A DNA stretch of 64,000 nucleotides, taken from assembly GCA_911728435.2 (NCBI GenBank), contig OU452199.1, positions 6,954,860-7,018,859 on the forward strand, written 5' to 3'. Shown in pieces: positions 33,582-46,200 of the stretch; positions within the stretch are counted from its first letter, which is position 1, and every line of letters begins with the position of its first letter. Source of the DNA: Apoderus coryli (Eukaryota > Arthropoda > Insecta > Coleoptera > Attelabidae). The translations under genes were made by a program, and so were the position numbers. Below the pieces are notes generated by a model that saw only the letters and a program-made list of their open reading frames with translations, made no database searches and had not been told where the DNA came from.

Positions 33582-35022
33582 CAGGGTGGTCCAGGTTAAA
33601 CGTCATTAACTTTCACAGGTGATAGAACAGCAAGAAAAAAGTAGACTTTTATAAGAAAATTTTGTTAAGAAATGTTTCCTAACAAAGATACAGAGTGCTA
33701 AAAAACTAGTTTTCTCGTTATAACTTTTAAACCACGTGATCGATTTCCGTCCAATTTCGCATACAGACTAATGTAGTACATCTCTAAGTAATGATTGACA
33801 TAATTTGAAAAAAATCTACAGTGGCGTAGATACTGAGGGGTCGGCACCCCATTCTGCCCTCCTAATCTTCGCCGCCACTGGAGATTTTACAAAGAAGATT
33901 AAATGTTTTGATCGCTTGTTTAATTTGAGAAAAAACATCACCCTTGCCATTTTTCAATTTATGGCTTTGTTTTTCAGATAACTATTACAATTTAAAGTGT
34001 TGTAAGCAGGCCAACAGTTCTGACTGAACTATTATCAAACAAATACGATATGAGGAATGAGCAGCCAAAATATTTTTAAACATTTTATTTCTTACTACGC
34101 ATAATTATGTTCATTAAAGATACAAAAAATTACCAATAAACAATTAAATTACACTCATCACTTCTCAAAATAGAGTCCACCAATATCAATGCACTTTGTA
34201 ACTCTTTTGGCCACAGAATTAATTGCTGCTAGGACATGAGGACGATTTCCCATTAGTTGATGGCAGGCCTCTTCAATACATTTCACCAGCTCTTCTCGTG
34301 TTTCCACTGTCGTTTCGTAAACAATGTCTTTTAAATATCGCTACACATGAAAATCCATAGGCGTAATATCTGGTGATCTTAGAGGCCACGCCACTGGCCC
34401 CCTTCCAGGTTCTGGTGGATCATTTTGTGTCAACCGCCCTATCCATCTCTCTTGATAGTTTACATTCATCCATGCCCTCACATTCTTCCAAAATAGGCAG
34501 GAGCGCCATTCATTTGGAAGCAGCTATTGATTCGTGTAGCAAGAGGCACCACATCGAACAAATCGAAAAGATGATCAGTCAAGAAGTTTAAAAAAAGGTT
34601 AGCATTAAGTCGTGGAAAACTGCTTACAACACTTAAAAATTAATTATAATAGGTATCTGAAAAACAAAGCCATAAATTGAAAAATTGCAAGGGTAATTTT
34701 TTTGCTCAAATTAAATAAGCAATCCAAAAATGTAATCTTTTTTGTAAAATATCCAGTGGCGGCGAAGATTAGGAGGGCAGAACGGGGTGCCGACCACAAG
34801 TATCTACGCCAATGTAGAATTTTTTCAAATTATGTCAATCATTACTGAGAAATCTACTACATTAGTCTGTATGCGAAATTGGACGGTTTAAAAGTTATGA
34901 CGAGTAAACTAGTTTTTTACCACAAATTTAAAATCTTAACAAAATTTTCTTATAAAAGTCTAGTTTTTTCTCGTTGTTCTATCACCTGTCAAAGTTAATG
35001 ACGTTTAACCTGGACCACCCTG
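33582..35022. mobile_element. Tc1/mariner-type element with long TIRs and dead transposase
   Basis: 1441 bp, TA-flanked (33580-33581, 35023-35024), ends CAGGGTGGTCCAGG and complement. Inverted repeats of about 400-430 bp (33582-34009 and 34620-35022) surround a minus-strand transposase remnant. It has the same terminal 11 bp as the intact element at 13797, but the interior is different. Confidence 0.85.
34158..34520 (-). pseudogene. Transposase C-terminal remnant
   Basis: Minus-strand translation gives NGAPAYFG, a frameshift, ERWIGRL.., PPEPGRGPVAWPLRSPDITP, MDFHV, stop, RYLKDIVYETTVETREELV and CIDIGGLYFEK before TGA at 34158. Family members have a QDGAP motif, so the catalytic Asp has become Asn. 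One frameshift and one stop (in place of Trp) confirm inactivity. Confidence 0.8.
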
Positions 35023-35024
35023 TA

Positions 35025-38000
35025 TAAATAGAGTGTATGAACTAAATTTCGTTATAAAAAAAGTAGCGAAAAAAAAACTAATCATTTTAAATGAGGTTTA
35101 CGTTTTGACAAACATCATTTCCATGATTGCAACAAATGTTTAAAAAATCTAAGATCATTAATTTAACGGAAGATTTTGGGATTAAAAAGTAAGTAAACTC
35201 AATCCAGAAAACAATATTTTATTGTTATTGTGTTACTCTAATAATCTTATGCATATATTGAACAACTTTCGGAGTACTACCAAACTATTTGAAGCTCTTA
35301 TTACTCCAACGATATTTCGACTTCGACCGCACAGAGAACACTACTTTTTATAGCCTGCAGAAGGAGACGCTCTAAACTCTCATATAGCAGCAGAAGTGGA
35401 CCGGAAATAGTGTACCATAAGCAACTTGACGTTGAGACCAACATGTGATAGTAAATTTATTTGATTATACCATTAAATACAATGATACAACTTCTTGCCA
35501 TGATTCTTTGTCTTTAATAATTTAAGGTTTGATTAAGAAAAAACAATTGACAATTTAGTACAATTTATTTTGAATGAACTGTAAATGCAGAATCTATATG
35601 AGCAACATCCAGATGTTAAATAAAAAAATAACAGTAGGTAATGTGAATACAAAAATTGGAATTTATCAAAAATAAATCTAGGTACGACAATATAGTACGT
35701 AGGAACGCGTTTGCCAATAAAAATCGATTACTTTATTGAAGTTTACTATAATATGTATAGCAAAATGTAATTAAATATTTTATATATTCTTGGTAACTAG
35801 AAAAAAATCTCATAATAACGCCATATTCATAAGAGATTTATGGCATACTTTATCACAGAACATAACAATAAAATAAAAATGTATATTATATGGAAAATTC
35901 ATGAATACAAGGCGATTCAAATACAATCAATTTAATATTTAAATCTTGGAATTTTGGAGATAGAGATATAGCACCTGTACTTTAAATTTGACTAAATCTA
36001 AACTTGATAATATAAAAATACACGTTTCTGAGCTTAAGCCTTCTAGGGATTAGTTGTTTATAAAAGTTCCGTTTAATTATGAATTTGAAATGGTTGATTC
36101 ATCAACAAAATATCAAAAGGAAAGGTTGATAATATAATATTCCTCATACTTATTTACATAATATGTATGAATAAATGGATGACACTCTTCTCCATTGTAG
36201 TCAACGTTCAAAGAACAGTGGGTTTCGGAATTTAAAATCGTTCAGGTCATTCATATAATCGACACTAATCAGATATGCGCACTACAAATATATACACAAT
36301 ATTTTACGTCATCATGTATACTGCTTCAACAGCGAATTTGACACTCTACAAGCAAAGATAACACATGAGTTCACCATTACACCTCTGAACAACAGTGAGA
36401 ACAATGGATTGCAACCCGTTTAAGCGTTTATAACACAATTCACAAATGAAAATATTGGAAAAGTCGTGCTATTGCTGTAGGAACCCATGAACTAAATTTT
36501 ACATCATAATTTTAACGGTGTCCAAGCTCGTGAAAATGAACCAAACTTCTCATAAAGAGAAATTAGAATAGAGAAAGAAATTAATACAGAAACTGCGGGA
36601 AATTTTATTATTGACATATTATTGACATATAATTATCGTTTTTCTTGTATCTTCAAAAAAGATGGTTTCTAATTTGCATTGTTATTCGGAACGTATTCTT
36701 AAACACCTAATAGAAGTTCATATTATCATACCGCAGAAAACAACATTGGACACGTACGCAGCATTGCCAAATTTAAACTATTCTTCCCATATCTCTTACC
36801 ACCAGGGATATCCAAGAAATAAAAAAAAAACATCAACTGAATTTAAATCGCTTGTATACTTTTTAATCTCATATAATCAATAAAATATTATTAAAAACAA
36901 CAAAATATATATATCTATACCACAACCACAATATTATTTTTTTGTAATCTAATAATTCTATCTAAAAAACCCACATGCAAATCTCTTAAATAACTTTTAT
37001 TGATAAAATTATTTTATAATACTTAAGTAACAGATTATAAATATACAAAAATAAAATAAATGTAATAAAAAAACATATATAAAGGGTGATCATTAACACT
37101 ACATTTAATTTAGCAGCCAAAAAAGTATCGCTATCTATATACAAAAAATAATCACAAGTTTACGTAATATGCAACGCCATCCAGAACAATTCAATAGGGA
37201 TTTTAGATACTTGCAAGTAGATCAATGGGTTTACCAAATAGAACTCAGGGACAAATAGCAGGACTTTTAAAATGGCACATCAATTTAAATCAACCAATAT
37301 AAATCCTTCTTTTTTCACTATAATTAAGATATAAGAAATTAGACAAAAAACTGATAGTGGTAATCAATAAAATAGAAAGGTCCACGACTACATGACCCCT
37401 TTACCTTCGGCTATAATTTTCAAAAGTAAGAAAATTATACATGCAATTAAGACATTCCACTAGTTTTAATATAAAAAACAAATAAAATACTGATGAAACA
37501 TGCTCATTTCATAATAATTTGTTTGTATATAAAATTACTACAGACAACAAATATGTTTTCTTGTAATTATACGATGGCATTTATGAATGAACATTTAGAT
37601 GTGAAAAAGGTTTGCTCTCGTGAGATCCCACACAATTTAACCAAAGCTCAAAAAAAACAACGTTTATCATAATAATAAATATCATTTTGAAAGCAAAAAA
37701 TGTGCAATTGAAATGGGCAAAAAAATCAGGACCAAATGAAAACACAGTTCATATATTACAAATATCTGTTATAGTTTCCGAGAGGGGTCCGCAAAGAGGC
37801 TTTTTTGAGGTCGGCCCTGAATCTCGAAAACTACATGTCTTACCCAAAATCTGATTAGGGCATCGTTAGTTTAACAAAAAATTAGCAACGTGTCGTGAAA
37901 GCCGCATTCCGCTAACTTTCACAATAACGGAGCTGGACACTCTGTACAGTCGGCAACAAAAAAACTAGGTCATTCATATTGCCTGCTCACACAAGATGTC

Positions 38001-39184
38001 GTCAAAAACATATCTTTGTTTATGGCTTAGTATACGCTCTTCGTGAACGTTGGAAATTTGGGTCGCACTGCCTGCCGATCACCAATGATGAGTTGTGGAT
38101 CAACGAAACGGCCTGTCTGGTTAAAGCATGGTAGTGTGAAACAAATTTCCAACATAACTAAAAGTCTTGTTACTTTATAAATAGCTTAATATTTTATCAC
38201 ATTACGCAACGACCAAAATATTTATAGGGAACGTAAAAAAACTGTTTTTACTTCTTCCATTGCAAAATAGCATCAAAACATAAAAAATGTAGTTTGTCAT
38301 TAAAATGAGATGTTTTTTTCAATAACTAGTCAGCTGCACAACAGTTGCGCAGCTCTGTCTCTCTTATCCTACGGCGCGCAGTATTACAGGAACCACGAAA
38401 ATGAGTTTCATCTTTGCCTTTCGCTCTCGACTGAAATGGATTTTCTCTAAGAAAATTCGTTCACGTGACTGTGACATTTAACGTAAAAGTAACATATTTT
38501 ATGAGATGACCTTGAATGACCTAGTTTTTTCTGAAACCCTGGTCATGTGGCAACTGTATCGATAGAGGAATAGTCAATTCTGACTAATACACATCATTTG
38601 TTATTTGTTTGCCGGAAGTTTTTGGTGCAAAAGGACAAGAATCGTCGTCGGACAAAAAAGTAAGGAGAAACTTTCAATGAAATATTACTGTGTTTAGATT
38701 AATAGGCTCAAAATATAAATAGTGGCCCTCGTATGCGTATTACTCTGCTGTGTATAATATAATTACAATAAAAACACATTCGTCTTATCTACTACTAGTT
38801 TTAATATACAAAAAAATCATCCTAACATGCTGATTACTTCATGATTAAACTAATATTTATTATAGACAAAGATTTTGTTGCATAAATCTTTGTTTAATTT
38901 TATTTCAACCAAAACATCTTAGATTATTTAGTGAAGCCTGGTGTCACACCGGTAACAAAATTATCCTATAAGTAATTTTTATAGCGTATTAATTTTCTTT
39001 GTTGATTTACAATTTGTAAATTAACATCATTTGTCAAACGACATTAAAAATTTATCAGTAAACAAAAAGCATCTAAGTATCTTTAAAATGTATATTTAAG
39101 GCCACGTCCTAAAATCAAGAGGTCAATGAATCTCCATACTTAGTAGGTTACTGATTTGATATTATCCGAAAGGGGCCTAACCTG
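35025..39184. other. Gene-free DNA with repeat fragments
   Basis: No coding exon recognised. A piece of repeat family A lies at 38145-38181 (AACATAACTAAAAGTCTTGT..). Other stretches (37770-37950, 38330-38480) are GC-richer but have no recognised boundary. Confidence 0.45.
38145..38181. repeat. Fragment of repeat family A
   Basis: AAACAAATTTCCAACATAAC, followed by TAAAAGTCTTGTTACTTTAT, is identical to sequence at 33250-33289. Confidence 0.75.
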
Positions 39185-39569
39185 CAGGGTGTCCTATGGT
39201 GACGACCCATTAGAATATTTCAGAGTCTACCTTGAACTGAATTTTGAAAATTGCGGGAGCTATATTGTCCATTAAGGTCTACTCAAATAACATAATAGCA
39301 ACCGCATAACACTTCCGGTTATACCGGAAGTTGATGGCGACTTTATTTTAACTAGAACACCCAATATATTATCACATTTTCGGATTCTAGACACGTTTCA
39401 TGTATCATGTCTTATGCCTAAGATCACCCGTTTTTGACGTATATCAAGATTTATGTCAACATTGACATTTTAGGGCTAAAGGAACCTTAAGTAATTTTTT
39501 GCATGCGTTTTCTTATAAAGTAAGGTCTCCTTTTTGCGATTCCATAAAATATTTTCAGATTTATTCATA

Positions 39570-40382
39570 CAAGGTGGTCAAAAAAGTATACTGACAACGA
39601 CGTTAGAAAAACAGCTGAAAGTAATTTTTTTCAATTTTTGAGACAAAAAACTTCCACAGGCGATTGAACTTACTGAAACTACACTTCGCGGTTAAACTGT
39701 TTCAGTTTAACCGCGTTTACGTGAAGTTGCTCTGAGGAAGCTGACAGGATGATCAGCGAAACGTTAGCTAGTTTAAATTTGACGCAGGATTTATCCAGAA
39801 GTGTAGTTTCAGTAATTTTTTTCAAACGGAACAGGTATATTTTTATAATTCTATCTTACTTATCATTAAAAATTATTTGGTTTTCGATCCCAAAAGTGCA
39901 TAGTTTTCGAAATATCAGCATTGTAACATTTTTCTGACAAAATTTATTTGTTCAATTTGGGGGTCAAATTGAACAAATAAATTAGTATTTTTACTTAGTT
40001 TGTTATTGTTATTCCGCCTAAATCTTAATTTTTAATAGTTGAAAATTAGTTTACTTAAACCTCGTCTTGATTTTGGCTGTATTCTATTTTTTTTAGTTCT
40101 GGGTTTTTGTAATACTCAATTTGTATAGCTCCGAGTCCGTTGTAATTGATTTGTTTTAATTCTTCTTAGTTTTCCGTGATTTATTGTCACATTGTCTGTG
40201 GGTAAATAATAAATTTAGAATATGTTACTCTCAGTGAGGACAACGACAACCTATTACGGAATTGGCCTTATTTTTAATGATAAATAACATAAAATGATAA
40301 AAATATACCTGTTCCATTTGAAAAAATGGAATTTCAACCGTTTTTCTAACATCGCTTTCAGTATACTTTTTTGACCACCCTG
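39570..40382. mobile_element. Inner TA-flanked foldback element
   Basis: Ends CAAGGTGGTCAAAAAAGTAT and ATACTTTTTTGACCACCCTG are each flanked by TA (39568-39569, 40383-40384). It contains a 13-bp-arm hairpin (39687-39699/39703-39715), a 19-bp-arm hairpin (39941-39959/39965-39983) and a hammerhead-like motif (39729-39768). No ORF of note. Confidence 0.8.
39729..39768 (+). ncRNA. Hammerhead-ribozyme candidate
   Basis: GCT-CTGAGGA-A-GCTGA..TCAGC-GAAA-CGTT-AGC: core CUGANGA intact, stem II 5 perfect pairs, GAAA intact, stem III from palindromic AACGTT, cleavage after GUU, stem I GCT/AGC of 3 pairs. Antisense to cyclin T. Confidence 0.55.
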
Positions 40383-40853
40383 TATAAATAAATCTGAGAA
40401 TAACTTAGGAAATCGGAAAAAGGAGACATTACTTTATAAGAAAACGCGTGCAAAATAATTAAGAATGAGAAAAAAATGTGAGTACTATTTAGCCCAAAAA
40501 TGTCAATTTTGACATAAATCTTGATATACGTCAAAAACGGCTGAACTTAGCATAGGACATGAAACATGTCTAAAATCTTGCGTAGAATCGAAAATTTTAA
40601 TAATATATAGGGTGTTATATTTAAAAGTCGCCATCACCTTCAGGTATAACCAGAAGCGTTATACGGTTGCTATTATGTTATTTGATAATTTTCGAAATTC
40701 AATTCAAGGTAGTGTCTGAAATATTCAAATGGGTCGTCACCATAGGACACCCTGTATGTGGGCTAAAAAATAAAGTTCAGTGAAAAGCTTTTTAAAGCTT
40801 AGAAATGAAGAATTCAATTTCTTACAAGTATCTACCTAAACAATCGAAATAAT

Positions 40854-43207
40854 TTACAATTCCGGAGGAGGCGGAGGAGGAATATCCGGTGGAGCATCCG
40901 TAGGCAATGGCGGATTAGCTACATTGATGTTTATAGCAATTTGTTGATTATACATATCAGGAGCTGCATACATATAACCAGGATAGAATTGCGCTGCATA
41001 CATTTGTGCATTGGCATCACCATATGGCATAAACGTAGGTGGTGGGGGTATGCTCATATTCGCCACCGACGGATGGGGTGGCGGTATCCGATAGAAAGGC
41101 ATTGGAGGATAGGCGGGTTGCATATTGAGTGGTCTGGGTGGCAACTGTGCATGACGAGGTTGGAACATTCCCCGTCTCATACCGATATTTTGGTTATATG
41201 GATAGCGTGCCGGTGGATGCTGATTATTGATTTTCTGATAGGGGTTATAGTTGTTGATATTATTGCTTACCTTATTGTATGAATGTCTGCCATTTTGTTT
41301 TGACTCTCTACTAGAACTGCTGGTTCGGGACATTTTGGCTGGTGGGGCTTCGCTTGGCGATGTTCTATCCCGCTCACGTTTTTTGCTGCTGATTGTTGAC
41401 TCACTAGTGCTTGGATGACAATTGCTAATTTTGTCTTTAGGAATTTTTATCTTCAAACTACCCGTTGGTACAGTCAAAGATGGTTGTGGAAGATCGGTGA
41501 TACTTTCAGTTTTAATTTTGTCTTTGGGTATTTTAATTTTCAAACCACCCATACTACTGCTCGGTAGTGGACTACTCGTACTTGCCGGCGGTTGAATCTT
41601 ATCCTTCTGGATCTTAATTTTAATTGGCTCACTAATTACAGGAACTGGGTCGACAACTTCGTGTTTCACTTTATGTTTATGCCTTTCACGATCTTTGTCT
41701 TTATGCTTCTTTTTCTTGTCTTTATCTTCTCTACTCCTATCTTTGTCTTTATTTTTATGCTTCTCCTTCTTCTTTTTACTTTTATGATGCGACTTTTCCT
41801 TTACTTCTCCATGAATTTGTTGTTGTGGCTGAGGTTCCGCTTTAATGTTGTCAGTTGCTGATATAACAGGCAAATGAGCCACAGCCGGGGTTTCTTTCAA
41901 CAAATTGCTAATTACTAACGGATTCGTTTCTAAACCATTTAGAATTGGTTTTGTATCGTGATTAGCTAATACGATTTCACGTTTCACTTCAATTTCTGTC
42001 GTTGGAGGAACTTCATCAGCAGGAATGATAGGTACATGATGCATGCCGATTGTATTGTCGCGCATGAGATTTTCAAATCCCTCCACTTGATCGATCTTCT
42101 CCATAACAGGCCTGAGTTCCGGCTCAGAACTTGTTGAAAACTGTCTACTTCTTGATGCTATTTCTGGCGTGCCGATAGGAGATAATGGAGTAATACTGTT
42201 TATTAACTCTGAACTTGGAGTTTGTTGCTCATCTGGAATTTCCATTTTAACCGGTTTGTTAATTATATGTGGTGGCGTTTTCTCCGGTGGTGAAAATAAG
42301 CTCGGTCGCTTAATCACTGCTGGTGTAGGAATTTCTTCTTTAACAGCCACTAAGTCCAATTTAACTTTATTAATATTAAAATCATTTTCATACATCATTG
42401 CATTATTACTGTACGAACCGTTAGTGCTACTACTACTGCTGCTACTGATGATATTGCTGTTACCGTTATGCTGCTGTAACATTTTATGGGGATGCGTTGT
42501 GCTATTGTTCATTTTGGGGACGGATTTCGACATATCTACAGTAAAAGGCGACTTAATTTTCTGCGAGGTAGAACTTGATGATTTATTTAAATATGCACTA
42601 TTTTTATTATCATTCAAACCGGCACTTAAATGTTTCTTAATACTATCTGGATCAGTTTTAATGTTATATGGTTTCTGATCATCATGTTTACGCACATCTG
42701 GTTTCACCGACATCACTGGTTTCGCCACATCACTTCTGGGCCGATTCACTTCAACGACACGTTGTTTATCGGCACTGTTATAACGCGCATCAGCATAATT
42801 ATTTAATGAACTATTCGGATCAGTCTGTACATTGGGTTTCAACAGATAGTCGCGTTTATGAACGTCTTTGACATGCTGTTGTTGTGGATCTCGACTGTTG
42901 TCTTTGGCCAAACCAAACGGTGAGTCCTTGGCAGCTTCGCGAAGAATATCGCGCGGTTCCACTCGAGCACCAGATGGGAACGTTGGAACAGATGGTGGCC
43001 TACCGCTATGGGATGTTTTTTGTTTTGGATCGTTTGGCAATCGACTGCTGTGGTGATGGCTGTGTTTCATACTCTGGCCGCTCATCATGGCCTGACGCTG
43101 TGCTGCCATTTTTTCACGATCTTTACGCTCTTTGTATTCGCGTTCTCGTGCTTCTCGTGATTTTGCCATCATAACAGGATCGTGCGGCCAAGACGAACGA
43201 TGTTTAT
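40854..43207 (-). CDS. CycT: Cyclin T coding exon 6 (long C-terminal tail)
   Basis: 2354 nt after TTAATCACAG. It starts [20 protein letters not shown] and ends PPPPPEL, stop at 40854. The open frame continues upstream to 43244, but that part is intron. The tail is disordered: [20 protein letters not shown], poly-Ser around the middle, [18 protein letters not shown], three [I/L]KIKIxKDKI motifs, then [18 protein letters not shown]. Plus-strand ORFs here are shadows. Confidence 0.95.
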
Positions 43208-46200
43208 CTGTGATTAATAAACATACTTCTATTAGTATTGGCAATAATAACTAATTCAAAACAAAAAGCAACAATATAAAACTTATGAAATTTGCACAAA
43301 TACTCGTATGTGGTGACATCTAGTGTGTGTAGAATGAATGTCGCGTGGTGGGTGACCGTTTAGGGGGTTCATTATAGACGGTACCTAACGGTGGCCCACC
43401 TAAGCGAAGAATGAATGTTGTGTGATAGTAGAATGATAGTGAGTGCAGTATGGTCCTGAAAAGGCACAATAAGCCTTCAAGGTTGAAGTACGCCATTCGT
43501 ACACGACGGGGGCTTAAGTGCGTACCGAGGTGTGCGAGTGGAGGACCAGAAGGATGTTAAAAAAAATCCTATTGCCAAAATTAGATACGCCTGAATTCCC
43601 TAGCGGGAGGCTTTATTTACGACTTGCTTGTTACATAATGTAACAAGACTTTGATACTCCCGAATGGGCTGTAATTCGGGCTTATCGAGTGTTGGCAATA
43701 GGATGAAATGAAGTTGTTACTTCTTGTCCGGCCATCGTTTGTGAATTTTGTTTCACCGGGCATAATGCCTGAACACACTAGATGTCGCCACATACACCTT
43801 GTTGTCAATCGCTACTCGTGCTAGTATAAGCTTCTGGTAAATGTGGATGATTTTTTATGCTTCAATGATCATGATTTTTTAGTTCCACAATGTGGGGAAA
43901 GACGGACTACATGAAAATTCATACATGCACTTTACTGGCCATCAAATGGCGAAACCGATGGATCTATACAGCAGAAGTACTGTACGGCAGAGCTCTTTAT
44001 AATGCGCTTCCCTTGACCGTAAATAAATAAGTCTGGCCGCGGCCATCGTTCATATAAGTTGCTGTTTTGTCAAAAAGTGATAAGTATAATAATATAGCAT
44101 GTTTCCCGAGGTCATATATCCGCAATCACAAGATCAGGATTTCAGGCTGTGAAAGTAGTAGTGACATGCGTCATGAAATAGTCCACAGAATAGAGTTCCA
44201 ACCCTGTTTCAAACTTAATAAACCTAAATGTTTTACAGCAAATGTCGCGTTATAGTTAGACTTCTTTGTTTTAATTCATGAATCAAATAGTGAGTCAAAG
44301 TCTCAACTATGGACTTCAGAATGAACTTCTCTGGCTAAATCTTTGGAACATAAAATAAGTAAAAACAAGTAACTCTCAAAAAAAACCTCAATAATGGTGC
44401 ATTAGTATTTTACAAGCAATATTCAAACTTTCATCACTACACATTGCTAGTAATATATGCCAAAACGATATACAAAAAAAATATATATAAAAAATTCAAA
44501 CATACCTGACTTGGAATCATGTGGTCGATGCATCAACGAAATTGCAGGGTGATCTTTACCCTCCAACTTTTTAGGCTCAGATTCCTAAAATAATAAAACC
44601 AGATATATATTAAAAAAAAAGCTGCAGTTGAAAGATTGGGAAGTACTATGTGCCTGAGGTACAATTAAATCATGCACACGTAATCTTCAATTCTAAATAA
44701 TTTAAATAAAGGACATTCAGTGATAAATGTAGGGTACGAGTGTTGCTATTTATCTATTGAGAACTGGCAACACTGGTATTGCCAGGTGAAATCTGTCACC
44801 GCCATCTTGAAGTTTGACATTTTTGACACTATACGCACTGAGAACGTTTTGACGTGCGACCAATATTTGTATTATTTACAGTAAGTTGAAAAGTTCATTT
44901 AGACCAAAAAATGGAATTAAGTCGCGAAAATGATTTATTATGACTTTCAACGTGGTCCAACGCAAGAACAGTGCATCAATCAACTTAATGCAACATTTGG
45001 CAATAAAGGAGGCCACTGTATATCGCTGGTACACTGATTTCAGACATGACCGTAGTTCACTCACGCACGAAGTTAATGATGGTCGTCCAAAATCAGTCGT
45101 TGTGCCGGAAACCATTGATGCTGTGCAAAAACTAATTTAAGAAGACCGTCATGTGACATATCGTGAAATCGAGGCAAGTTGAAGCATTAGTGTGACCCGC
45201 ATATATAAGATTTTACACGAATATTTGGATGTTCGCAAGCTATGTTCGCGTTGGATTCCACATTTGTTGACAGGTGCTTGAAAAAAGACTCTAGTCGATT
45301 GGTGCCGTCAAATGACTAACAAATACAACTGTGGTGCATCCAAAGCCGTACACACCATCGTCACAGTTGACGAGTCGTGGTTTTATGCCTATGAGCCAGA
45401 AACAAAAGGCCAATCGGCAGTTTAGTTGTTTCAATGTGAAAAAAGCCAGCAAAAGTTGTTCGTTCCCGAAGCGTTAAAAAGCAAAGGGTGGCGTGTTTCT
45501 TCACGAAAACCAATCATGTCGCAACTGTGGCTTTTGGAAATCAGAAGATTGTAAATTCAGCGTGGTATAAGACCACTTATTTGCCCGAAGTTTTCGGTAA
45601 ATTGAGAGAAACCAACCCAAAACGACGACGCGAGCTCACACACATCACTTGCAACAAAAGAGTATTTGGACACGCAAAATATCGAATTGAGCGATTGAGG
45701 GCTTCAAAAACCATGTTTTAGAGCTATCGTCTTCTGAATGGGCAAAGTGCTTTGAAGGGTGCTTTCATCGCATGCAAAAGTGTATAGATCCTAAAGGCGA
45801 ATATTTTGAAATATTTTTGATAAAATTAATTTGTTTGTTCTTTCTATTCTCAATACATAAATAACAACCCTTGTATTTGTAACACTACTAGCTACATATA
45901 ATGACGGCCAAAACAAATACATCGTCTCCAATAATCTAATAGACCAAAATTATCTTCTGAAAAGGGCAAAAGAAGGGACATGTTTTGGTATCTTAACTCA
46001 ATCATCATCAAATGAGTGTTTTATATTTTTATCATAAATTCGAAACTTTTAAAATATATTTCTTCAGTTTATTGAGATCTCTGCCTCTATAGAGTAACAG
46101 AAAAATATTATTGTAATGTTTGTAAATTAGAGATTCTATTATTTGCTGTTTAAACTTTATACTGTTGGCTTGTACAGTCTTGAAGCTTCCGAAACATGAC

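Larger units (their letters stand above)
39185..40754. mobile_element. Large foldback element (outer), CAGGGTGTCC ends
   Basis: Left arm 39185-39567 (CAGGGTGTCCTATGGTGACG..) is inverted at 40385-40754 (..CGTCACCATAGGACACCCTG). The centre is occupied by a second TA-flanked foldback (39570-40382). It ends only 100 bp beyond the cyclin T stop codon, so the cyclin T 3' UTR or terminator probably lies within it. Confidence 0.85.

Noticed and set aside
40941..43174. Several plus-strand ORFs of 60-170 codons
   Set aside because: They are shadows of the long cyclin T exon on the minus strand; compositions such as poly-Leu come from the complement of poly-Ser codons.
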